From Dermabacter vaginalis (GTDB lineage Bacteria; Actinomycetota; Actinomycetes; Actinomycetales; Dermabacteraceae), in the NCBI RefSeq assembly GCF_001678905.1, contig NZ_CP012117.1:992001-1056000 (forward strand): a DNA stretch of 64,000 nt. Reading direction: 5' to 3'. Position numbers and translations under genes: made by a program. The notes below the pieces were generated by a model. The model was not told the origin of the DNA, ran no database searches, and saw only the letters and a program-made list of their open reading frames with translations. Below are positions 27,107-36,300 of the stretch, piece by piece; positions within the stretch are counted from its first letter, which is position 1; each line of letters begins with the position of its first letter.

Positions 27107-28317
27107 AGGCCGAGTGCCTTCTTCTTCGCGGCCTCGTAGTCAGCCTCGGTGATGAGACCCTGGTCGAGCATTTGCTTGAACTGGGCGAGTTTCTCCGCGG
27201 GGTTCGGCTCGGCGCCGCCTTGGTTGGACTGCGCCTGCTGGCTCTGCTGGCCCTGCGGGCTCTGGCCCTGGCCGGCGAACGGGCCCGACGCTTGCGCAGG
27301 CTGCACGAGGCCCCCTACGGCACCGGCGCCCATGCCCATCATCGCGAGGCCCGTGCCCCCGCCACCGTTTTCGCCCGCAGACTGCACGCCGCGCGCCACC
27401 GCTTGGTTGACGAAGCTCTGGTTGCGGTTGCCCGAAAGCGCATCGGCAGCCTGAACATCCTTGAGGAGCTTTCGCGTGTTCTCGTCGTACTCGATCGACG
27501 CGATCGCGACTTTTTCGATGACGAGGCCGCGATCGGTCGTCCAGCGGTAGTTTTCTTCGACCACGCTCGAGAGCGAGGCTGCGAGGCCGAGGGAATCGGA
27601 CTGGATCTTCGTGATGCGGTTGTTCTTATCCGGGTCGTTCGTGTAGCGGGAGAACGCTGGGGCAAGCGAGGACACGACTTCCTGGAACAGTTGGTTCGCG
27701 GCGTCGTTCTCGGTATCGGTGAAGTCGAAGATTGGCGCATTCGCCGAGATATAGGTGGCGGGCACCCAGTTATGAACGAAGAGGAGGGGATCGACGATAC
27801 GCATCGTGTAGGTGCCGCGTGCAACGGCACCAACCTGCGCGTTCATGTATTGGTCATCCCAGTAGATTTCCGACTGCGTACCGAAGCGATTGTTCGGAAG
27901 TTCCTTGAGACTCACGAAGAACGCGAGCTGCTGCGAGCCGGGCTGGCCTCCGAACTTGAAACGCTCCCACGACGTACCGAGGGTCGAAGCGAGAATCCCG
28001 TCGTTCGCGAAAATTGTGCGCGAGTTCGGGTCGCCCGAGCGCCACTCGTAGCCGCCGGCCTCGGTGATGAGACCGGTCACGCGACCGTCCTGAAGGGTGA
28101 TGAGGCCATAACCGGCCGGCACGACAATCCGCGAGCCGTTCGAGATAATGTTCTCGCTCCCGCGCGTGTTTGAGCCGCGGCCAGCATTGGTGCCACGCGG
28201 AACCGCGGGGAATAGCGCCGCGGTGGGCGCGAGACCGGAGGGAACGGTCAGGTAGTCCTTCCACTGATCGGCGAAGCTGCCGCCGAGTGCGTCCTTGAAA
28301 GCTTGAATGAAACCCAC
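27103..28317 (-). CDS. SPFH domain protein with C-terminal SHOCT domain (YdjI-like, 'virion core protein')
   Basis: Stomatin/flotillin-related protein of the YdjI type. The 404-aa product starts GFIQAFKDALGGSFADQW, has the SPFH domain at about residues 55-290 (VVPAGYGLITLQDGRVTGLI; later RGLVIEKVAIASIEYD), a glutamine/glycine-rich linker (about 325-370), and a SHOCT-like end (KLAQFKQMLDQGLITEADYEA). I chose GTG 28317 because AGAGGAG lies 7 bases upstream; the longer frame adds 11 residues without a ribosome site. It is the first gene of a three-gene coupled operon, 75 bases after the tetR stop. Confidence 0.83.
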   Translation of the reverse strand: MGFIQAFKDALGGSFADQWKDYLTVPSGLAPTAALFPAVPRGTNAGRGSNTRGSENIISNGSRIVVPAGYGLITLQDGRVTGLITEAGGYEWRSGDPNSRTIFANDGILASTLGTSWERFKFGGQPGSQQLAFFVSLKELPNNRFGTQSEIYWDDQYMNAQVGAVARGTYTMRIVDPLLFVHNWVPATYISANAPIFDFTDTENDAANQLFQEVVSSLAPAFSRYTNDPDKNNRITKIQSDSLGLAASLSSVVEENYRWTTDRGLVIEKVAIASIEYDENTRKLLKDVQAADALSGNRNQSFVNQAVARGVQSAGENGGGGTGLAMMGMGAGAVGGLVQPAQASGPFAGQGQSPQGQQSQQAQSNQGGAEPNPAEKLAQFKQMLDQGLITEADYEAAKKKALGL

Positions 28318-28392
28318 GAAAACTCCTCTGGTAGGGGCTGACGCTCGCATTATATAGGGGGTAGATCACAGCGAAATGGTGCTGCCTGGGTT

Positions 28393-29061
28393 TTATTTCG
28401 CCTTGCCCTTGCGTTCTGCGGTGAGGAGCTGAGGGCGCGCTTCGAGGCCGCGGAGCCCATTCCACGCGAGATTGACGATATGGCTCGCGACCACCTCTTT
28501 CGAGGGGCGGCTCGCCTCGAGCCACCACTGCCCCGTGTAGGACACGATCCCCACGAGCATTTGCGCATACATTGCGGCATGGAGCGACGTGTACTTTTGT
28601 GCGCGCATGTGCTTGACGAGCAAGTCCTCAACCTGGTGCGCGACGTCTACGAGTAGCGCCGAATACGTGCCGGATGTTTGCGTGGCGGGGGAGTCCCGCA
28701 CAAGAATCCGGAAGCCGTCCTCGTTTTCCTCAATATAGGTGAGGAAGGCAAGCGCGGCCTTTTCTACGAGAACGCGCGGATGCTGATGAACGTCATGCAG
28801 TGCGTCCTCGAGAACACGCAAGAGATGGTCGGTTTCGCGATCGACGATGACGGCGTAGAGACCTTCCTTGCCGCCGAAGTGTTCGTAGACGATTGGTTTT
28901 GAAACCCCCGCCTTGGCCGCGATCTCCTCAACGCTCGTCGCGTCATAGCCCCTGCGCGCGAAGAGCGAGCGGCCAACGGCCACAAGTTGCTCGCGGCGCT
29001 GGCGTCCCGTCATGCGTGGAGAGCGGGAGCGAGGAGGGCGTGAATCAGACATGTGCAACAT
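28393..29061 (-). CDS. TetR family transcriptional regulator
   Basis: One-component repressor. The 222-aa product has the TetR N-terminal domain (RREQLVAVGRSLFARRGYDATSVEEIAAKAGVSKPIVYEHFGGKEGLYA, with the recognition helix VSKPIVYEHF) and a C-terminal ligand domain whose lengthy helices resemble the FadR/TetR_C_33-like group. The ligand is unknown. The in-frame ATG 29052 is an alternative start, as neither has a clear ribosome site. The gene lies upstream of the SPFH operon on the same strand and may regulate it or itself through a palindrome at 29065-29078. Confidence 0.88.
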   Translation of the reverse strand: MLHMSDSRPPRSRSPRMTGRQRREQLVAVGRSLFARRGYDATSVEEIAAKAGVSKPIVYEHFGGKEGLYAVIVDRETDHLLRVLEDALHDVHQHPRVLVEKAALAFLTYIEENEDGFRILVRDSPATQTSGTYSALLVDVAHQVEDLLVKHMRAQKYTSLHAAMYAQMLVGIVSYTGQWWLEASRPSKEVVASHIVNLAWNGLRGLEARPQLLTAERKGKAK

Positions 29062-29064
29062 TTT

Positions 29065-29078
29065 CGCACGAGTGTGCG
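29065..29078. promoter_or_regulatory. possible TetR operator
   Basis: CGCAC and GTGCG separated by four bases, 3 bases upstream of the tetR ATG at 29061. An inverted repeat here would let the repressor block its own promoter. The arms are only 5 bp, so chance is possible in G+C-rich DNA. Confidence 0.3.
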
Positions 29079-29110
29079 CGCATAGTTTTCTTTCGGGTGC
29101 CCTCAGAGGT

Positions 29111-29116
29111 TAGGCT
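29111..29116 (+). promoter_or_regulatory. candidate -10 element for tRNA-Gln
   Basis: TAGGCT, 23 bases before the first base of the mature tRNA, giving a leader of about 16-17 bases. No consensus -35 at the expected place. Confidence 0.35.
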
Positions 29117-29139
29117 TATCCTCGGTGCCTTCGGGCCCC

Positions 29140-29211
29140 TCCGCGATGGTGTAATCGGCAACACCCCAGTTTTTGGTTCTGGTATTCTAGGTTCGAGTCC
29201 TGGTCGCGGAA
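29140..29211 (+). tRNA. tRNA-Gln (anticodon TTG)
   Basis: Cloverleaf drawn by hand. Acceptor stem TCCGCGA pairs with TCGCGGA at 29204-29210, with discriminator A at 29211. The D stem is GTGT/ACAC. The anticodon stem CCAGT/TCTGG has a T-T pair at its base and the loop TTTTGGT puts TTG in the anticodon position. The T arm is CTAGG-TTCGAGT-CCTGG. The CCA end is not encoded. It lies 47 bases before glmU and may be transcribed with it, as no terminator lies between. Confidence 0.93.
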
Positions 29212-29258
29212 CGATCCATCACCGGATTTATCGCACCGGATACAAGGAGCACCCTCCC

Positions 29259-30719
29259 GTGGTCACTCACTCGCCCGCAGCAGTTGTCGTTCTCGCGGCA
29301 GGCGCCGGGACACGTATGAAATCCGCACTTCCGAAGGTTCTCCATCCCGTGTGTGGAACCTCGATGCTCATGCACGCCATTACCGCAGCCCGTGCAACGG
29401 GAGCCGAAGAAATTGTTGCGGTCGTGCGCCACAAACGCGAACAAGTGCTTGCTCATCTCGAAGAAAACGCCCCCGAGGTCACGGTCGCCGATCAGGATGA
29501 GATCCCCGGGACAGGCCGTGCCGTGCAGTGTGGTCTCGACAAGGTCGAGGCAGCCGTCGGAACCGTGCTCGTGACGTACGGTGACGTGCCCCTCCTTCAA
29601 GGTGACACCCTCCGGGCCTTTGTGGAGGCCCACGAGGCAACCCACTCGAGCGTGTCGATCCTCACCGCGCGCGTCGCGGACCCGACCGGATACGGCCGAA
29701 TCGTGCGAAGCGCTGACGGCACCCAGGTTGACGCCATCGTGGAGCACAAGGACGCGAGCGAAGAGCAGCGCGCCATCAACGAAATCAACTCGGGCATTTG
29801 CGCATTCGACCTCGAGTTCCTGCGCGAAGCGCTCACGAAGGTCGGCACCGATAACTCGCAGGGCGAGATGTACCTCACCGACGTCCCCGGCATCGCGCGT
29901 GCCGAGGGAAAGAAGGTCAGCGCCTACGTCACTGACGATCCGATCCAGGTCGAAGGCGCAAACGACCGCGTGCAGTTGAGTGCCCTGGGCGCTGAAATGA
30001 ATCGCCGCACCCTCGTGCGTCACATGCGCGCCGGCGTGAGCATTATTGACCCCCACTCAACCTTCATCGATCCCGATGTCGAAATTGGCGAGGACACGAC
30101 GATTCTTCCGGGCGTGCAATTGCACGGACGCTGCGTCATTGGCAGTGAGGTGACCGTCGGACCAGACACCACGTTGACGGACGTCACCATCCACGACCGA
30201 GCCGAGGTTGTGCGCACCCACGGTTTTGGTGCCGTCATCGGGGAGGGCGCTACCGTTGGCCCGTTCACCTACCTGCGCCCCGGAACCGTGCTCGGCAAGG
30301 CCGGCAAGATTGGCGGTTTCTGCGAAACGAAGAACGCCCAGATCGGCGATGGTGCCAAAGTTCCCCACCTCTCCTACGTGGGTGATGCCGAGATCGGTGA
30401 GGGGACAAACATCGGCGCGGCAACGATTTTCGCGAACTACGATGGAGTGCACAAGCACAGGAGCGTCGTTGGCAAGCACGTGCGCGTGGGGAGCGACAGC
30501 GTTCTCGTGGCGCCCGTGACGATCGGCGACGGTGCGGCGACGGGAGCCGGCACGGTCGTTCTTAAGGACGTCCCGCCGGGCGCACTCGCCGTCAATAACA
30601 CCAAGCCTCGAATCACTGAGGGGTGGACGCTCACGAAGCGCGCGGGCACTGCCTCGGCCGAAGCCGCCGAAAATGCGCTTGACCACAACTCTGCAAACGC
30701 AACCACCGAGGAGAAGTAA
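29259..30719 (+). CDS. glmU: bifunctional GlcN-1-P acetyltransferase / GlcNAc-1-P uridyltransferase
   Basis: Makes UDP-GlcNAc for peptidoglycan. The 486-aa product has the N-terminal pyrophosphorylase motif LAAGAGTRMKSALPKVLHPV, VTYGDVPLL and GRIVR in the nucleotidyltransferase domain (about 1-235). The left-handed beta-helix acetyltransferase domain contains YLRPGTVLGKAGKIGGFCETKN and YVGDAEIGEGTNIGAAT. GTG 29259 follows AAGGAG by 9 bases; the long upstream reading frame covers the tRNA and is not coding. prs follows after 4 bases. Confidence 0.96.
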   Translation: MVTHSPAAVVVLAAGAGTRMKSALPKVLHPVCGTSMLMHAITAARATGAEEIVAVVRHKREQVLAHLEENAPEVTVADQDEIPGTGRAVQCGLDKVEAAVGTVLVTYGDVPLLQGDTLRAFVEAHEATHSSVSILTARVADPTGYGRIVRSADGTQVDAIVEHKDASEEQRAINEINSGICAFDLEFLREALTKVGTDNSQGEMYLTDVPGIARAEGKKVSAYVTDDPIQVEGANDRVQLSALGAEMNRRTLVRHMRAGVSIIDPHSTFIDPDVEIGEDTTILPGVQLHGRCVIGSEVTVGPDTTLTDVTIHDRAEVVRTHGFGAVIGEGATVGPFTYLRPGTVLGKAGKIGGFCETKNAQIGDGAKVPHLSYVGDAEIGEGTNIGAATIFANYDGVHKHRSVVGKHVRVGSDSVLVAPVTIGDGAATGAGTVVLKDVPPGALAVNNTKPRITEGWTLTKRAGTASAEAAENALDHNSANATTEEK

Positions 30720-30723
30720 AACG

Positions 30724-31704
30724 ATGAGTGGCATCATCACCAGCGGAGAAAAGCACCTCGTTCTCGTGTCGGGACGTGCTCACCCCGTTCTTGCCGAGGA
30801 AGTCGCCAAGGAACTCGGCGTTGACCTTCTCCCGATGGACGCGTGGGATTTCGCGAACGGCGAGATCTATGTGCGGTACGGCGAAAGCGTGCGCGGCGCC
30901 GACGTCTTCGTTCTCCAGTCGCATCCTGCACCGATCAACAACTGGCTTATGGAGCACCTCATCATGGTGGACGCGCTCAAGCGCGCTTCCGCCAAGCGCA
31001 TCACGGCGATTGCCCCGAGCTACCCGTATGCGCGCCAGGATAAGAAGCACCGCGGTCGCGAACCGATCTCGGCCCGCCTCGTCGCCGACCTTTACAAGAC
31101 CGCTGGCATCGACCGCCTCGTCTCGGTGGACCTCCACGCCCCGCAGGTGCAGGGCTACTTCGACGGTCCCGTTGACCACCTCATGGCGATGCCGATCCTC
31201 GCCAAATACGTCGAGGCAACCTACGGCGAAGAGGACCTCTGCGTCGTTTCCCCGGATGCCGGCCGTATCGGCGTCGCTGAGAAGTGGGCGAAGCGCCTCG
31301 GCGGTGTGAACCTTGCCTTCGTGCATAAGTCACGCGATCCGCGCCGCCCCAACCAGGCCGTCGCCAAGCGGATCATCGGCGATGTGCAGGGCAAGACCTG
31401 CATCCTCGTGGACGACATGATCGACACGGCCGGAACGATTGTGCAGGCCGTTGAAGCCCTCACGAAGAACGGGGCGAAGTCCGTTGTTGTTGCAACGACC
31501 CACCCGATCTTTTCCGACCCTGCCGTTGAGCGCCTCAAGAACTCTGGCGTGCGCGAGGTCATCGCGACCAACACGCTTCCCGTGCCCGAGGAGAAGCAGT
31601 TCGAGAAGCTCACGATCCTCTCGATCGCCCCGCTCCTCGCACGCGCCATCCGCGCGGTCTTCGACGACGGTTCGGTGACGTCACTGTTTGACGGGGACGC
31701 GTAA
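30724..31704 (+). CDS. prs: ribose-phosphate diphosphokinase
   Basis: Makes PRPP from ribose-5-phosphate and ATP for nucleotides, histidine and tryptophan. The 326-aa product shows the catalytic loop motif ARQDKKHRGREPISARL, the DLHAPQVQGYF ribose-phosphate region and the PRPP motif CILVDDMIDTAGTI. Start ATG 30724, with GAGGAG upstream. The glmU-prs-rplY-pth-mfd order is the usual one in actinobacteria. Confidence 0.97.
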   Translation: MSGIITSGEKHLVLVSGRAHPVLAEEVAKELGVDLLPMDAWDFANGEIYVRYGESVRGADVFVLQSHPAPINNWLMEHLIMVDALKRASAKRITAIAPSYPYARQDKKHRGREPISARLVADLYKTAGIDRLVSVDLHAPQVQGYFDGPVDHLMAMPILAKYVEATYGEEDLCVVSPDAGRIGVAEKWAKRLGGVNLAFVHKSRDPRRPNQAVAKRIIGDVQGKTCILVDDMIDTAGTIVQAVEALTKNGAKSVVVATTHPIFSDPAVERLKNSGVREVIATNTLPVPEEKQFEKLTILSIAPLLARAIRAVFDDGSVTSLFDGDA

Positions 31705-31796
31705 AAGCTCTCCCCTTTTGCCGGCCGCGCTCTCGCGACGGGGTGACGTGCCTCGCTTCACGTCGCCGATCGCCACCCGAGTGTGCGGCCGTGCAT

Positions 31797-31802
31797 TATG
31801 CT
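31797..31802 (+). promoter_or_regulatory. possible rplY promoter (-10)
   Basis: TATGCT about 127 bases before the rplY start, in the 224-base gap after prs. There is no good -35. The rest of this gap shows no other signal that I can support. Confidence 0.3.
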
Positions 31803-31928
31803 TGGACAGTACTTCGGCGAGGGAGGGGCACGAGCCCGCTCCGTTATCGACGCGGTTATTTCCTTGAGCACGCGCTCGCGCGCTCGGGGCGCGCCGTCTC
31901 GCCCCGCTTGACACTCAAGGAGTTTCAC

Positions 31929-32561
31929 ATGGCCGAGAACATCAAGGTCGATATCCGTTCTGACTTCGGCAAGGGCTTTGCGCGCCGCATGCGCGCCGAA
32001 AGCAAGATCCCCGCGGTTCTGTACGGTCACGGCACCGAGCCGGTTCACCTCGCGCTTCCGTACCACGCGACCGCACTTGCGGCGCGCCACTCGAACGCTC
32101 TTCTCGAGCTCGAGATTCCCGAAGCTGACAGCGAGCTCGCAATCATCAAGGACATTCAGCGTCACCCGCTCTCGCGCGACATCCTCCACGTTGATCTGCT
32201 CATCGTGAAGCGCGGCGAGAAGGTTGAGGTCGACATCCCCGTCGTCGTCGAGGGCGAGCCGGAGTCGCCCGCCGTTGCCGTGGTCGACATCCAGGAGGTC
32301 ACCATCCTCGCTGACGCGCTCAGCCTGCCCGAGCACATCGTCGTTGACGTTGAGGGCAAGGTCGAAGGCGACGCCATCCACGCGGGCGACCTCGACCTCG
32401 GCGATGCCGAGCTCGTCACCGATCCCGAGTACCTCGTGATCTCGATCCAGGTCCCGCAGGTTGACGAAGCTGACCTCGAGACCCCGGGCTCCGAGGACGA
32501 CGAGGACGAGGAAGCAGCTGAGGGCACCGAAGAAGAGTCGTCGGAGGGCGACGACGAGTGA
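31929..32561 (+). CDS. rplY: 50S ribosomal protein L25/general stress protein Ctc
   Basis: Binds 5S rRNA in the large subunit; the long form carries a CTC domain. The 210-aa product has the L25 domain at residues 1-90 (DFGKGFARRMRAESKIPAVLYGHG), the C-terminal TL5/CTC domain at 95-180, and an acidic tail of about 28 residues rich in Glu/Asp. I chose ATG 31929 (MAENIKVDIRSD), which has CAAGGAG upstream. The window's 5S gene lies elsewhere, at 51.9 kb. Confidence 0.95.
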   Translation: MAENIKVDIRSDFGKGFARRMRAESKIPAVLYGHGTEPVHLALPYHATALAARHSNALLELEIPEADSELAIIKDIQRHPLSRDILHVDLLIVKRGEKVEVDIPVVVEGEPESPAVAVVDIQEVTILADALSLPEHIVVDVEGKVEGDAIHAGDLDLGDAELVTDPEYLVISIQVPQVDEADLETPGSEDDEDEEAAEGTEEESSEGDDE

Positions 32562-32566
32562 GTTCT

Positions 32567-32586
32567 GATCCGCGACTTCGCGGATC
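32567..32586 (+). terminator. hairpin after rplY
   Basis: GATCCGCGA and its exact complement TCGCGGATC around CT, 6 bases after the rplY stop. No T-tract follows, so it may be a transcript-end stabiliser or weak terminator. A second hairpin follows at 32601-32629. Confidence 0.45.
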
Positions 32587-32600
32587 GTGAAATCTGAGGC

Positions 32601-32629
32601 AGGGGCGTCGCACGAGGTGCGGCGCCCCT
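32601..32629 (+). terminator. second hairpin between rplY and pth
   Basis: AGGGGCG pairs with CGCCCCT, with an inner GCAC/GTGC pair. It lies in the 149-base gap before pth, with no U-run. Taken with 32567-32586 it may attenuate read-through into pth. Confidence 0.4.
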
Positions 32630-32710
32630 GTAGCCTGTCCAGGGGCCGACGGTTGCCGGCCTTTCGTTGTCACGGATTTCTTCCGTGTGACACGTGCGGA
32701 AAGTGGAGTT

Positions 32711-33313
32711 GTGAGCGAAACGATGCTGATCGTGGGCCTCGGGAATCCGGGTTCTAAATATGAAGCGACGAGGCACAACGTGGGGCACATGGTGCTCGAC
32801 CGGCTTGCCGAATGGGCGGGTGCGTCGTTCAAGCGGCACAAGAAAGCCAATGCCTCGGTGATCGAAGGGCGAATGGGAGCGCCCGGAACTGGACGCAGGG
32901 TGATCCTCGCGAAGCTTGGCTGCTACATGAACACTTCGGGCGGTCCGGTCTCGACACTCGCCCAGTACTACGGGGTCGACCACGGAAACGTCATCGTGGT
33001 GCACGATGAGATCGACACGCAGTTCGGCGCGATCAAGGCGAAGCTTGGCGGGGGAGAAGGCGGGCACAACGGCCTTCGCGACATTACTCGTGCGCTCGGC
33101 ACGAAAGACTACTTGCGCGTCCGGGTGGGTGTGGGGCGCCCGCCGCAGGGGCGCGACACCGCTGACTATGTTCTGGCGCCATTTTCTATGGCGGAGCGCA
33201 AGGTGCTCGGCGACCTTGTGACGTCAGCCGGGCAGTGCGTGGAAATGCTTGTGGAAAAGGGACTCGTGGAAGCGCAGCAGGAATTTCACTCGCGCGAGGC
33301 GATTCGCCCGTGA
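32711..33313 (+). CDS. pth: peptidyl-tRNA hydrolase
   Basis: Releases tRNA from prematurely dropped peptidyl-tRNA; essential. The 200-aa product has the N-terminal VGLGNPGSKYEATRHNVGHMVLD with the catalytic His in RHNVGH, LGCYMNTSGGPV, and the catalytic Asp in VVHDEIDTQFG. GTG 32711 has GTGGAG 4-5 bases upstream. The stop overlaps the mfd GTG by 4 bases. Confidence 0.95.
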   Translation: MSETMLIVGLGNPGSKYEATRHNVGHMVLDRLAEWAGASFKRHKKANASVIEGRMGAPGTGRRVILAKLGCYMNTSGGPVSTLAQYYGVDHGNVIVVHDEIDTQFGAIKAKLGGGEGGHNGLRDITRALGTKDYLRVRVGVGRPPQGRDTADYVLAPFSMAERKVLGDLVTSAGQCVEMLVEKGLVEAQQEFHSREAIRP

Positions 33314-36300
33314 GTATCGCCCCCGTTCTCGCGGCTGCCGCGCAGTCCGCCGATCTCGCCCGATTTGCCGAGGCCGATTTCTCGCACGAGTCGCTTAGCG
33401 TTATCGCCACGAGCGGCATGCACCCGCTCTATCTTGCGGATGAAGCTTCGCGCAGGGGGCCGATGGCCCCACTCGTGGTGGTCACTGCCACGACGCGTGA
33501 AGCCGAGGACCTCGCCGCCCAGGTTGAAGCATTCGTCCCCGGTGCCAAGGTGGCGCTTTTCCCAGCATGGGAAACACTCCCACACGAGAGGCTTTCGCCG
33601 CGAAGCGATACGGTCGCGCGCAGGCTTTCGACTCTGTATACGCTCGCGCATCCCGAGGAAACGGGTGGTGTGGAGGTCCTCATGATGCCCGTGCGTGCGC
33701 TCGTGCAGCCCATGGCGCGGGGCCTCGAGAAGCTCGCACCCGTGCATCTTGAACGCGGCGAGTTTATCGAGATCGACGAGCTCGTGGAAAAGCTCGTGGG
33801 CGCAGCGTACTCGCGCGTGGATATGGTGTCCGCGCGTGGCGAGTTTGCTGTGCGCGGTGGGATTGTAGACGTGTTCCCACCGACTCTTTCGCATCCCGTT
33901 CGCCTCGACTTCTTTGGTGATGAGCTCGAGGAGATCCGCTACTTTTCTGTCGCGGATCAACGCTCGCTGGAGGAGACCCTCGAGGTCGTTGACGCGCCCG
34001 CGTGCAGGGAAATTCTCTTGACGGACGAGGTGCGCGAGAGGGCGCGCACCGCGATTGAGCAGCTTCCCGGCGCGGCCGATCTTCTCGGTCGTCTCGCAGA
34101 GGGGATCGCCGTTGAGGGCATGGAGTCCCTGACCCCGCTTCTCGTGGGGGAGATGGTCAGCCTCGTGGATGTGCTTCCGGCAAAGTCGAGTGTCGTTTTC
34201 GTGGAGCCGGAGCGGATCCGCACCCGCGTGGAGGAGCTCGTGCGCACGACGGACGAGTTCCTTGAAGCCGCATGGACCAGTGCGGCACAGGGCGGCGCTG
34301 TACCGATCGACGTGGCGCAAGCAAGTTTTTCGACGCTTGAAGACACGCTCGGAGAGCTTGAAGCTCGGCAGATTCCCGTCTCGAGTATTGCACCGTTTGG
34401 GCTCGATGCTGATCTCACATCACACGCAAAGCCGCACCCGGGCTATGGTGGCTCGATTGCGAATGCCGCGCGTGATCTCGCACAGCACGTGAGCGAGGGG
34501 TGGCGGATCGTTTTGACGACGGCGGGCGCGGGAACCGGGCGCCACATTGCCGAGGCGCTCACGCAGGCCGGAGTCGCGGCGCGCTTTAGCGCCGACCTCG
34601 ACGAGGAGCTTTCCGCGACTCACGTGAGCATTACGACCGGGCCAATTACCGAGGGCGTCCTCCTCGAGGACGTCAAGATTATGCTCATGTGCGAGCGGGA
34701 CATGACGGGCAAATCCGCTGCGCGCCGCTCCAGCAGCAAGAAGCTCGCCTCGCGCAGGCGTGCGAGCGTTGACCCGCTCCAGCTTTCTCCCGGCGATTAC
34801 GTGGTGCACAATCACCATGGAGTCGGGCGGTTTGTGGAGATGACGAGCCGCACCGTGGGCACGGGCGATAAGCGTGCGACACGCGAGTATATCGTGATCG
34901 AGTATGCGAGCTCGAAGAAAGGCCAGCCGGGTGACCGGCTGTACGTGCCGAGTGATCAGCTTGATCAGGTCACGAAGTACGTTGGCGGCGAGACGCCGAG
35001 CGTGAACAAGATGGGGGGAAGCGACTGGTCGAAGACTAAATCGCGCGCACGCAAAGCCATCCGCGAGATCGCCGACGAGCTCGTGCGGCTCTATAGCGAA
35101 CGCCAGCGAAGCTCAGGCTTTGCTTTTTCGCCTGACACACCGTGGCAGCATGAACTCGAGGATGCTTTCGAATATACGGAAACTCCTGATCAGCTCTCGA
35201 CGATCGACGATATTAAGCGGGACATGGAAAAGCCTCTCCCGATGGATCGTCTCGTGTGTGGCGACGTGGGCTATGGCAAAACCGAGGTTGCGGTACGCGC
35301 AGCATTCAAGGCTGTCCAAGACGGTAAGCAGGTTGCGGTTCTATGCCCCACGACCCTTCTCGCCCAGCAGCACATCGAAACGTTTACTGAGCGCTACGCG
35401 GGATTCCCCGTGAACGTGCGAGGCCTTTCGCGGTTCCAGACCCCGTCCGAGTCGAAAGCTGTGATCGAAGGACTCAAGGACGGCTCGGTTGACGTGGTGA
35501 TTGGCACCCACCGCCTGATCACAGGGCAGGTGCGATTCAAGGATCTTGGCCTCATCATCGTTGATGAGGAGCAGCGCTTTGGGGTTGAACACAAGGAAAC
35601 GCTCAAGGCGCTTCGCACGAATGTTGACGTGCTCTCGATGTCGGCGACGCCGATCCCGCGAACTCTCGAAATGGCCGTGACCGGCATTCGAGAACTTTCT
35701 ACGCTTGCCACGGCCCCCGAGGAACGCCACCCCGTGCTGACGTACGTCGGTGCCCACGAGGACGCACAGGTGAAGGCCGCGATTAGGCGCGAGCTGCTTC
35801 GTGAGGGTCAGGTGTTCTACATTCACAACCGCGTGGAAGATATTGACCGTACCGCCGAGCACTTGCGCGAGCTCGTGCCCGATGCGCGCGTGGAGGTTGC
35901 CCACGGCAAACTGAATGAGGCTCAGCTCGAGCGGGTCATTCTTGACTTCTGGGAAAAGCGCTTCGACGTGCTCGTGTGTACGACGATCGTCGAGACGGGA
36001 CTCGATATCTCGAGCGCGAACACTCTCATTGTTGAAAACGCCGACCGTTTTGGGCTCTCGCAGCTTCACCAGCTCCGCGGCCGCGTGGGTCGTTCGCGAG
36101 ATCGTGCCTACGCCTACTTCCTGTATCCGCCGGCAAAACCGCTCACGGAAACGGCTCACGATCGCCTGACGACCCTTGCAACGCATTCCGAGCTTGGCGC
36201 CGGCATGCAGGTCGCGATGAAAGACCTCGAGATCCGCGGCGCGGGCAACCTCCTCGGCGGGGAGCAGTCGGGGCACATCGCGGGCGTCGGCTTTGACCTG

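Noticed and set aside
27019-28173. 384-residue open frame on the plus strand
   Set aside because: Antisense to the SPFH gene; the SPFH and SHOCT matches decide the strand.
28893-29258. long N-terminal extension of the glmU frame
   Set aside because: It runs through tRNA-Gln and the tetR 5' part; GTG 29259 has AAGGAG at correct spacing and matches the family start.
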